Positions 1 through 6,117 of a stretch of DNA of 8,231 nt are shown in pieces; the first letter of the stretch is position 1; every line of letters begins with the position of its first letter. Made by a program: the position numbers and the translations under genes. The stretch covers positions 1 through 8,231 of the forward strand of contig NZ_CAMJRK010000069.1 of assembly GCF_946222815.1 (NCBI RefSeq), written 5' to 3'. The notes under the pieces are model-generated. The model was not told the origin of the DNA. It was given only the letters and a program-made list of their open reading frames with translations, and made no database searches. Origin of the DNA: an uncultured Leuconostoc sp. GTDB taxonomy: Bacteria > Bacillota > Bacilli > Lactobacillales > Lactobacillaceae.

Positions 1-260
1 CAGCGACGACATTTAACAAAGTTTGGTAAACTGATATTTAAACTATCTATTATAAAATTATGGTCTTGTCGTTTGAGGCTATCTTTCGTAAAGGGTAATT
101 CATTGACCAACAAATGATATAATGCGTAACTTGTTGCACCAATAAAAGGTAAATACAAATTAAATACCCTGTCTAAATCATCAACAGTGATTAAATGATC
201 GCTTCTAAAAAAAGCACCGGCTGTCGCATGAAATTCAATTGTTATATTATTTTGTACCAT
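1..260 (-). CDS. dnaB: Replication initiation and membrane attachment protein DnaB, N-terminal part (cut by window edge)
   Basis: The frame is open from the ATG at 260-258 to the window edge, giving the first 86 residues. It reads MVQNNITIEFHATAG..., followed by LDRVFNLYLPFIGATSYALYHLLV at about residues 29-52. This resembles the start of Firmicutes DnaB, where a 'LYQPLIGP-A-SLY' stretch opens the first winged-helix (DDBH1) domain. In that family the protein works with DnaD and DnaI to load the replicative helicase at the origin and at restart sites; it is not the helicase itself. The ATG lies inside the last codons of coaE (14-base overlap). An AAGGA sits about 13 bases upstream, a rather long spacing. 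A TTG four codons earlier would be too close to that site, so ATG is preferred. Context supports the call, since coaE is followed by dnaB-dnaI in many Bacilli, usually with nrdR between. The identification rests on a short fragment. Confidence 0.8.
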   Translation of the reverse strand, partial: MVQNNITIEFHATAGAFFRSDHLITVDDLDRVFNLYLPFIGATSYALYHLLVNELPFTKDSLKRQDHNFIIDSLNISLPNFVKCRR

Positions 261-867
261 ATTGGGGGGCAATTTCCTTGAGTTCAATCATCAAATTTTT
301 GATTTGTATTTCTAAAAACGCACGATCACCATTATTATCTAATACGTAATCTGCACATGCTACTTTATCTGAAAGTGGCATTTGTGAATTAATACGATTA
401 CTAGCTTTGACATCATCTAAATCATCTCTTGCCTTTAAGCGATCTATTTGAGTTTCAAGATTGGTAGTAACAACAATCACTTTGTCGATATAATCATTAT
501 CTTCATAACCACGCTCAAATAGAAGGGGAACATCAATTATTAATACAGGTACTTTTTGTGAACGCCAAAAGGCAATTTTATCTGTCATTGCTGAATTAAT
601 TACCGGCTGCATGATGGCATTCAATCGCGTTAATTCGGCTTGATTACTAAACACAATATCACCTAGTTTATGCCGGTCTAAGGTACCATTCTTAATAATA
701 TCAGGTCCAAAAGTTAATTTTATATTTTCTAATGTGTGCGTTCCTGGTTCGACAACTTCTCTAGCTACCACATCAGCATCTACGACTGGAAATCCTGCAT
801 CACGCAATACTTTACTAACAGTAGATTTGCCAGTTCCAATACCACCTGTTAACCCCACTATTAACAT
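247..867 (-). CDS. coaE: Dephospho-CoA kinase
   Basis: The enzyme phosphorylates the 3'-hydroxyl of the ribose of dephospho-CoA with ATP, the last step of coenzyme A synthesis, in the cytoplasm. The 206-residue protein has the normal family length of about 200. The P-loop GGIGTGKS is at residues 8-15. A DAD motif at 30-32 matches the family's substrate/catalytic aspartate region, and an IIDVPLLFE stretch in the middle is the conserved CoaE core segment. The start ATG (867-865) overlaps the TAA of the upstream membrane-protein gene as TAATG. The upstream purine stretch (GTGGGGC) is a weak ribosome site, so translation probably depends on coupling to the preceding gene. The 3' end overlaps the start of dnaB by 14 bases. 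This is the third gene of the mutM unit. Confidence 0.97.
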   Translation of the reverse strand: MLIVGLTGGIGTGKSTVSKVLRDAGFPVVDADVVAREVVEPGTHTLENIKLTFGPDIIKNGTLDRHKLGDIVFSNQAELTRLNAIMQPVINSAMTDKIAFWRSQKVPVLIIDVPLLFERGYEDNDYIDKVIVVTTNLETQIDRLKARDDLDDVKASNRINSQMPLSDKVACADYVLDNNGDRAFLEIQIKNLMIELKEIAPQYGTK

Positions 868-1616
868 TATGCTGCCCCACTTTCGGACATAGCTAACGTG
901 AATAGGTGACGGGAATAGGCAACACGGGTTGCGTTAAGATAAGGAACAACGTATATATAAGCTATTCCACCAGTCAAAATGCCTAGTAAATGCCAACCTA
1001 TAAAACTTAATTCTAATAAAAACAGCTCCCATTTTCGACCAGCCATTACTCGCCGACTAACCTTAATATAGTCCGTTAATTGCCCTTGCCGTGTCCCATT
1101 TTCAATATCAACTTTATAAGCAAAATAAGTTTGTGAATACGAAAATAATTTAACAATGCCCGGAACCACAAATAACAGGGTCCATAAAAATATCAACATA
1201 CTCTGGACAATTGTTAACAATAACGTATGTAAAAAATTACCCCGATTAAAAATTTGAAAAGCATCTTTAAACGTTGGTAGTTTTTTCGGCTTCTCATACC
1301 ATTCAATTAAGGCCCAATTGACGGTCCAAATAAATATTAGTTTAATTGCATCGCTTAAAACACTTTCGACAATGTTAAGAACTTGTTGAAAAGCACTATC
1401 ATTATCGCTGGTCACAGACGCACTACTTGCCATTTGTGATAAATCTCTAAAGCTCATGATCATGGTATACATCATCATGAGTGTGGTGATGACATTTAAA
1501 ATGGTAAAAATAATTGGCACAATATTAATCTTAATTGCAGTTTTAAAATGACCATGATATAAACTACGTGCCTCACGTTTCACTGCACGGATACTAATTG
1601 GTTTTGTTGATTTCAT
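867..1616 (-). CDS. DUF975 family integral membrane protein
   Basis: This is a 249-residue multi-pass membrane protein that resembles the DUF975 family (PF06161), whose function is not known. Hydrophobic stretches lie at about residues 31-56, 88-107, 129-151 plus a contiguous 152-168, and 198-227. Family-like marks are the N-terminal arginine/lysine-rich amphipathic segment (SIRAVKREARSLYHGHFKTAI, 8-28), 'LLFVVPGIVKLFSYSQTYFAY' at 147-167, 'SRRVMAGRKWELFLLELSFIGW' at 187-208 and a 'VVPYLNAT' near the C-terminus. The ATG at 1616 is chosen because AGGAG lies about five bases upstream; an ATG 20 codons earlier has no such site and would lengthen the overlap with mutM. The chosen start still overlaps mutM by 23 bases, and the stop overlaps the coaE start by one base, so it is translationally linked on both sides. 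The role is unknown. Confidence 0.88.
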   Translation of the reverse strand: MKSTKPISIRAVKREARSLYHGHFKTAIKINIVPIIFTILNVITTLMMMYTMIMSFRDLSQMASSASVTSDNDSAFQQVLNIVESVLSDAIKLIFIWTVNWALIEWYEKPKKLPTFKDAFQIFNRGNFLHTLLLTIVQSMLIFLWTLLFVVPGIVKLFSYSQTYFAYKVDIENGTRQGQLTDYIKVSRRVMAGRKWELFLLELSFIGWHLLGILTGGIAYIYVVPYLNATRVAYSRHLFTLAMSESGAA

Positions 1617-2457
1617 CAGTTCTCCTATTATGATCCATTTGACAAACAGGGCAAAAAGTCGTCCCACGTTGGCCAACTTTTATTTTTATCATTGTCGTGC
1701 CACAACGTAAACACGGTTGGCCAACACGGCCATATGCTTGTAATTCATTTTGAAATTGACCAACTTCGCCAAATACATTACTAAAACTATGTACTGTCGT
1801 GCCATGGTGGGCAATAGCGCGTTTCATTTCGACAATAATATTTTTTCGAAGTAGCGACAGTTCAAGCACTGTTAACGTTTTTGTCGGTTTTTCTGGATGA
1901 ATTTTACTTTGCCATAATACTTCGTCAGCATAAATATTACCAATGCCTGCAATCTGATTTTGATCTAACAAAAAACTCTTAACTGGTTTTTTAGAACGCG
2001 AAAAGATGTCCACCATATAGTCTAAAGCCAAGTCTTCCTCTGTTGGTTCTGGTCCAAGTTTCCCAAGAGATGGCACATCGTTGACCTCATAATGCGTGTT
2101 TGTGAGCGTCATGCGACCAAAACGACGCGTGTCGTTATAAAATACCTGACGCTGATCTAATAGTTCAAAGATAATTTCTGTATGCTTATAAGGTTTTATT
2201 TCCATTGGTTCAACAGAATATTGTCCTTCCATACGTAAATGTGACACAATTGTATGACCATTGGACAGGCGTAACAACAAATACTTGCCACGCCGATCAA
2301 TTGCTGTAAACGAAGCATTGGTTACACCTGTTATAAATGCCTGTGAATCACCATTAATCAATTTTGGATATGGTAAATCAACCTGTATAATTTTGCCACC
2401 AACAATTAGTTTTTCTAAACCACGGCGAACTGTTTCAACCTCAGGTAATTCTGGCAT
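1594..2457 (-). CDS. mutM: Formamidopyrimidine-DNA glycosylase (Fpg/MutM)
   Basis: This bifunctional DNA glycosylase/AP lyase removes 8-oxoguanine and formamidopyrimidines and cuts the strand by beta/delta-elimination. The N-terminus MPELPEVETVRRGL is diagnostic: after Met removal the proline is the Schiff-base nucleophile and the next glutamate is catalytic. K58 in RRGKYLLL corresponds to the conserved catalytic-domain lysine. The helix-two-turn-helix is seen in LLDQNQIAGIGNIYADEVLW. A C-terminal zinc finger uses C249, C252, C269 and C272, with R264 on the finger's beta-hairpin contacting the damaged nucleotide. The 287 residues are slightly longer than usual (270-280) because about 15 polar residues follow the finger. 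AGGGGG at 2467-2462 lies four bases before the ATG. It is the first gene of the mutM-DUF975-coaE-dnaB unit. In relatives mutM usually follows polA; here it follows the mutS2 terminator. Confidence 0.98.
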   Translation of the reverse strand: MPELPEVETVRRGLEKLIVGGKIIQVDLPYPKLINGDSQAFITGVTNASFTAIDRRGKYLLLRLSNGHTIVSHLRMEGQYSVEPMEIKPYKHTEIIFELLDQRQVFYNDTRRFGRMTLTNTHYEVNDVPSLGKLGPEPTEEDLALDYMVDIFSRSKKPVKSFLLDQNQIAGIGNIYADEVLWQSKIHPEKPTKTLTVLELSLLRKNIIVEMKRAIAHHGTTVHSFSNVFGEVGQFQNELQAYGRVGQPCLRCGTTMIKIKVGQRGTTFCPVCQMDHNRRTDEINKTN

Positions 2458-2538
2458 AATACCCCCTAAATGCTCTTAAATAAGTGTTTTTGCTTAATAA
2501 GGCTAACGTTTTTTGTTTATTCTACTTCATGAAGATGT

Positions 2539-2556
2539 ATCATATTAATTTTACCA
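2539..2556 (-). promoter_or_regulatory. Candidate promoter (-10 region) of the mutM unit
   Basis: The 186-bp gap between mutS2 and mutM must hold the promoter of the leftward mutM unit, because a terminator closes mutS2 just upstream. On the minus strand there is an extended -10, TG-G-TAAAAT, at 2556-2548, and a second -10-like TATGAT at 2544-2539. Neither has a convincing TTGACA-like hexamer 16-18 bases upstream, so the extended TGn form is the better candidate. It would start RNA near 2541, leaving a leader of about 84 bases before mutM. I see no riboswitch or operator in that leader. Confidence 0.45.
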
Positions 2557-2586
2557 CACTACCTCCGTACCATTTTCGATAACCGT

Positions 2587-2622
2587 ATAAAAAAGCACCT
2601 ATTGCTCACGCAATAGATACTT
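2587..2622 (-). terminator. Rho-independent terminator of zapA-cvpA-mutS2
   Basis: On the minus strand a 13-base-pair stem (arms 2622-2610 and 2605-2593) closes a four-base GTGA loop. Seven inner pairs (CTATTGC/GCAATAG) are perfect and the outer part contains two G-U pairs. The 3' arm runs directly into a TTTTTTATA tract (about 2594-2586, partly within the stem). It lies 22 bases past the mutS2 stop codon, as expected for the end of that transcript, and it separates mutS2 from the mutM unit. Confidence 0.88.
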
Positions 2623-2643
2623 CTGATTGGATATAACCAACTA

Positions 2644-5049
2644 TTATGATAGTTCAGCGATAGTGGCACCATCACCACCAGCATTAGCACTAGCAAAACG
2701 AAATGATTTCACACGACGATCTGAGCGAAGAAATTCACTAACCCCTTTGCGCAGTGCACCCGTTCCTTTGCCATGAATAATCTCCACCGTACCAAGGTTA
2801 GCTAAAACAGCTGTATCTAAATAACGATCAAGTTCTGCTAATGCTGCTTCATAACGTACACCGCGTAAATCTAAGCTGGTGCTAGCATTACCACGTGCAC
2901 TACTAGCAATCGTCGTTGTTTTAACAATTTTTTTTCTCTTTTGCTTAGATTTAATTTGCTGTGCCTTAGCTGTCGCCTCAGTTTTAATAATATCATCTTC
3001 ATCGACAAGCATTTTTAAAATACCTATTTCGACTTCCCATTGCCCATTACTGTGCTGTTTGACTAATATCCCCTGTTGATTATATGATTTGACAACAATT
3101 TCATCACCGGCTGTCAATGCCTTGGCGCGCTTAGCTTTTTGTAAAATTTTATTTTTTTCTAAACTATCATTTTGACGCAATTTATCAAATTGACCTTTTT
3201 TAACCTGCAAATCTTGTTCACTTAAGCCGCCATTATGCTGTCCTGCATTCAAACGTTCCTTACGAATTTCAGATATGAGTTGTTCAGCCTGCTTTTTAGT
3301 TGATGCAACAATATGATTCGCTTCGTTTTTAGCCTCTAATACAATTTTAGCACGTTCTTTATCCAATTTACGTTGTTGTTCTGTCAATGATTCTGACTGC
3401 TCCGCAGTTGATTTTAAACGTAATTCTAATGCAGCATTGTTCTTTTTAACAGCGTCGCGTTGTGTTACTAAATCAACAATCATATCATTTAAATCTTGAT
3501 CAGATTCATCAGTTAGTGCAGTAGCTGCACCAATAACATCTTCACCAAGGCCTAGACGCTTAGCAATGGCCAGCGCATTTGATTGGCCTGGTACCCCCAT
3601 CAAAAATTGATAAGTTGGCTTTAATGTTGCGACATCAAAAACCATAGAGGCATTCAATGTTTCAGGCCTATTATAGCCGTACAATTTCAATTCAGGATAG
3701 TGCGTTGTTGCAATAACGTAACCACCCAAACTAGCCACTTTGTCTAAAATAGCAATGGCTAATGCTGCCCCTTCTGCTGGATCTGTGCCGGCGCCCAACT
3801 CATCAAAAATAACTAAACTATTACCATCAATATTATCAATCATTGATATAATATTAGCCATGTGCGAGCTAAATGTGGACAAGCTTTGTTCGATGGACTG
3901 CTCATCCCCAATATCAGCAAAAATTTCATGAAAAACACCGACTGTTGAGGGTCGTTTTGTTGTGATAAACAAACCTGACTGGGCCATGAGTTGTAGTAAA
4001 CCAAGTGTTTTAATTGTAATTGTTTTACCACCCGTATTAGGACCAGTAATAATAATTGACTTGTACTTATCGCCTAAGGCGATATCATTAGCCACAGCTA
4101 TTTTTTTATCCAGTAGCGGATGCCAAGCTTGTTGTAAATCAACATGATTCTCTGTATTAATAACCGGCTGCATCGCATCTAATCGTGCTGCCAATCGCGC
4201 TTTGGCATTGACAAAATCAAAATGACCTAAAATATTAACATTTTGTGCAATTTCATTGATGTATGGTTCAAGTGCTGATGACAGTGTCTGAAGGACGCGC
4301 TGCTCCTCAGCTTGTTCCTTAACACGTAGCTCACTTAGTTTATTATTGAGTTCAACGACTGCTTGCGGTTCAATATATAATGTCTGACCCGTTTGACTTT
4401 GATCGTGGACCACACCACCAAATTGATTACGATATTCAGCTTTGACCGGTAACACATAGCGTTCTGCACGAATAGTTATAATTGGATCACTTAAATACTG
4501 AGCAGATTTTCCACGTGTATAGCTTTGCATTTTATTTTTAACGGCATGCTCGTTACCAGTAATTTTGCCACGAATTGCTTTTAAATCAAAAGATGCTTCA
4601 TCATTGATGCGACCTGTCGTATCAATAGCAATTTCTATTTGGCGTGTGACATCTGAAAGAACCGCCAATTTTTTCGCTTGTTCTGGCAATACTTTAAGTG
4701 ACTCACCAATAATTTCATCAGCCATCTGTCCAAAAAAATTAACAATGGCAGTCGTATTACGTAATACTGTACCAATTTCTGATAATTCTGTGGCACTCAA
4801 ACTTGCACTAATATTGAGTCGCTTTAAATGTGGTGTAATGTCAGCCAATTTGACCAAAGGTATACCACCTTTTAAACGATCAATTAAAACACCATCAGCA
4901 GTTTCAAGCAACCAATAGTTTATAATAGTCACATCAGTTTCTGGATGTAAATTATCGGCTTCTAATTTACCGACCGGCGTAGACAAAAAACCACTCAATT
5001 GTGACTTGATTTTGTCATATTCTAACGTTTGTAATACTTTTTTGTTCAT
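2644..5049 (-). CDS. mutS2: MutS2 family ATPase with C-terminal Smr domain
   Basis: The 801-residue protein has the family's full length (about 780-800). It lacks the mismatch-recognition domain of MutS and keeps the core and ATPase domains: Walker A GPNTGGKT at 336-343, Walker B LVIFDE ending at D416-E417, followed by the GAGTDPAEGAAL signature. A charged, probably coiled-coil stretch spans about 510-630 and a small KOW-like beta segment about 640-690. The C-terminal Smr domain (about 724-801) carries LDLRG (from L726) and HGKGTG (from H759), the motifs tied to nuclease activity. In Bacillus subtilis the protein is reported to bind collided ribosomes and split them; in other bacteria it suppresses homologous recombination. 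It is the last gene of the zapA unit. The ATG has no Shine-Dalgarno sequence in the preceding 20 bases, unlike its neighbours, and it lies 70 bases after cvpA, so an additional weak promoter may exist there. Confidence 0.97.
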   Translation of the reverse strand: MNKKVLQTLEYDKIKSQLSGFLSTPVGKLEADNLHPETDVTIINYWLLETADGVLIDRLKGGIPLVKLADITPHLKRLNISASLSATELSEIGTVLRNTTAIVNFFGQMADEIIGESLKVLPEQAKKLAVLSDVTRQIEIAIDTTGRINDEASFDLKAIRGKITGNEHAVKNKMQSYTRGKSAQYLSDPIITIRAERYVLPVKAEYRNQFGGVVHDQSQTGQTLYIEPQAVVELNNKLSELRVKEQAEEQRVLQTLSSALEPYINEIAQNVNILGHFDFVNAKARLAARLDAMQPVINTENHVDLQQAWHPLLDKKIAVANDIALGDKYKSIIITGPNTGGKTITIKTLGLLQLMAQSGLFITTKRPSTVGVFHEIFADIGDEQSIEQSLSTFSSHMANIISMIDNIDGNSLVIFDELGAGTDPAEGAALAIAILDKVASLGGYVIATTHYPELKLYGYNRPETLNASMVFDVATLKPTYQFLMGVPGQSNALAIAKRLGLGEDVIGAATALTDESDQDLNDMIVDLVTQRDAVKKNNAALELRLKSTAEQSESLTEQQRKLDKERAKIVLEAKNEANHIVASTKKQAEQLISEIRKERLNAGQHNGGLSEQDLQVKKGQFDKLRQNDSLEKNKILQKAKRAKALTAGDEIVVKSYNQQGILVKQHSNGQWEVEIGILKMLVDEDDIIKTEATAKAQQIKSKQKRKKIVKTTTIASSARGNASTSLDLRGVRYEAALAELDRYLDTAVLANLGTVEIIHGKGTGALRKGVSEFLRSDRRVKSFRFASANAGGDGATIAELS

Positions 5050-5119
5050 ACTATTTTATTTTATGCGCACCCGCGCTTTTTCTTTCATATTGTAGAATTA
5101 TCACAACATTAATAACATG

Positions 5120-5641
5120 TTACAGCCACCAATTATAAATTTGTTCTGCAAAAAACGGTACATGATCTAATAATTCATTTAACTGTGGCGTATTTAAAAA
5201 TTGATCTTGGATCCAAACATTGGGTATAACTGATAATAGTTGTAACCCAAAAAATGCAACAACTATGCCAATAATGCCATATAGTAATGCACCAAGGACT
5301 CCATCAAGCCAGCCTAATAACGGTATGTGGCGAATAACCTTTAAAGACTTAAGTACGTAGTGGCTAATGGCACCACCCAGTATCAATAAAATACTGAAAC
5401 TAATGCCTGAAGCTAAAAATTGTGACCCATGACTAACTATATCTTGTGGCACACTCGCCCGAATAAATTGACCATCCACAAAATTTGATATGAGCGTGCC
5501 GAATGGTTTAGAGAACTTAATCGCAATATACCAAACGACAAGCCACAATGCTAGTCGTAATAAACCATTTACCAACCCGTGACGATAGCCAGATAACAAC
5601 CATGCCGCCACAAATAGTATCGCAATTCCTAATAATATCAT
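5120..5641 (-). CDS. cvpA: CvpA family membrane protein
   Basis: This 173-residue hydrophobic protein fits the CvpA family (named from colicin V production in E. coli; molecular role not settled). Predicted membrane segments lie at about residues 1-17, 26-43, 76-97 and 115-139. The family-like 'GYRHGLVNGLLRL' follows the first segment, and a glycine-rich 'LLGWLDGVLGALLYGIIGIVVAF' begins the last. The ATG at 5641-5639 overlaps the TGA of zapA in an ATGA arrangement, so translation is probably coupled; an AAGGA about 11 bases upstream is a distant ribosome site. The order zapA-cvpA-mutS2 mirrors B. subtilis zapA-yshB-polX-mutSB except that polX is absent here. Confidence 0.9.
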   Translation of the reverse strand: MILLGIAILFVAAWLLSGYRHGLVNGLLRLALWLVVWYIAIKFSKPFGTLISNFVDGQFIRASVPQDIVSHGSQFLASGISFSILLILGGAISHYVLKSLKVIRHIPLLGWLDGVLGALLYGIIGIVVAFFGLQLLSVIPNVWIQDQFLNTPQLNELLDHVPFFAEQIYNWWL

Positions 5642-6045
5642 AAGTTTGTTGTTCCTTGTTTAAATAGCTTATCTGTTGTACGTGCTTGACTATCATGCTT
5701 GGCATCATCAATAATTGACCCTATAGCATTTTTAGGTTCACGTTTTGCAAACGCCTTTTTGGGCTTCTGCGTATTTTGTAACTCGACCTCTAATATGGCG
5801 ATTTTTGCTTGCAATTCATCAATTTCAGCTTGTTTGTAAAGCTGATCAGAAAGTGCATTGAATGTTAATAATACTGTTTGGTCAGCTTGCGATAAATTTG
5901 GGGCAACTGTTTTTATTTGAATTAATTCTTTATTGAATAAAGTTTCAGTAGCTTTAAAATGTGGCAAACTAGCATTGCCTGAAATTGTATACTTTTTGCC
6001 AGCCAAATTAGCCTTGTAATGCTTTTTTTCGTTTTGAATAGCCAT
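5638..6045 (-). CDS. zapA: Cell division protein ZapA-like
   Basis: The 135-residue soluble protein matches ZapA, which binds and cross-links FtsZ filaments at the division site. The ZapA fold covers about residues 8-90: a beta segment 'KKYTISGNAS' (17-26), then helices 'HFKATETLFNKELIQIKTVAP' and 'LSQADQTVLLTFNALSDQLY', then a coiled-coil helix to about 90 (ELQAKIAILEVELQ). About 45 further polar, basic residues follow, making it longer than the roughly 85-residue B. subtilis protein. The ATG at 6045 is chosen because AAGGG lies seven bases upstream; an ATG nine codons earlier lacks a site and overlaps the promoter. Context (divergent rnhC, downstream cvpA and mutS2) supports the call, as the sequence is only moderately conserved. 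Confidence 0.85.
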   Translation of the reverse strand: MAIQNEKKHYKANLAGKKYTISGNASLPHFKATETLFNKELIQIKTVAPNLSQADQTVLLTFNALSDQLYKQAEIDELQAKIAILEVELQNTQKPKKAFAKREPKNAIGSIIDDAKHDSQARTTDKLFKQGTTNL

Positions 6046-6052
6046 TTTTTTT

Positions 6053-6057
6053 CCCTT
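6053..6057 (-). promoter_or_regulatory. Ribosome binding site of zapA
   Basis: AAGGG on the minus strand is followed by an unbroken run of eight adenines, the last of which is the A of the start codon. The site fixes the zapA start at 6045 rather than at 6072. The spacer is wholly a homopolymer. Confidence 0.75.
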
Positions 6058-6071
6058 ATTATGTCTAATCA

Positions 6072-6077
6072 ATTATA
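6072..6077 (-). promoter_or_regulatory. zapA operon promoter, -10 box
   Basis: A perfect TATAAT lies on the minus strand, preceded by GTG. RNA would start near 6065, giving a leader of about 20 bases that contains the AAGGG site of zapA. The -35 is poor: TTTTGG at a 17-base spacing, or TTGGTT at 15. The -35 zone overlaps the region of the divergent rnhC promoter. Confidence 0.7.
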
Positions 6078-6101
6078 CACTATATTTCCTCTAACCAAAA
6101 C

Positions 6102-6110
6102 TGATATAAT
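6102..6110 (+). promoter_or_regulatory. rnhC promoter, extended -10 box
   Basis: TG-A-TATAAT is a perfect extended -10 element (TGn at 6102-6104, hexamer at 6105-6110). No good -35 hexamer is seen around 6081-6088, which is common for extended -10 promoters. Only seven bases separate the hexamer from the rnhC ATG, so the expected RNA start falls at about 6116-6118, on or next to the start codon. Confidence 0.75.
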
Positions 6111-6117
6111 TAACAGT

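Noticed and set aside
1617..1676. Longer start for the DUF975 gene
   Set aside because: The extra 20 codons would overlap the mutM zinc-finger coding region and have no ribosome site, while AGGAG directly precedes the ATG at 1616.
2261..2479. Plus-strand frame of 72 codons over the mutM start
   Set aside because: It is a complementary-strand shadow of the conserved MutM N-terminus, with no independent start signals.
2515..2568. Short minus-strand frame (MIHLHEVE) after GGAGG in the mutM leader
   Set aside because: GGAGG is about 18 bases from the ATG, too far, and the peptide is eight residues with no supporting feature. A GTG nearer the site hits a stop after two codons.
4565..4918. Open frame of 117 codons on the plus strand within mutS2
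   Set aside because: It lies wholly antisense to mutS2, which has all its family motifs. It has no ribosome site, promoter or recognisable protein features.
5065..5090. Possible plus-strand terminator (GCGC hairpin followed by TTTTTC)
   Set aside because: The stem is only four base pairs and no plus-strand gene lies upstream, so a terminator role is unsupported.
6019..6117. Longer start for rnhC inside zapA
   Set aside because: It would place the rnhC promoter inside its own coding sequence, lacks a ribosome site, and adds residues with no counterpart in RNase HIII.
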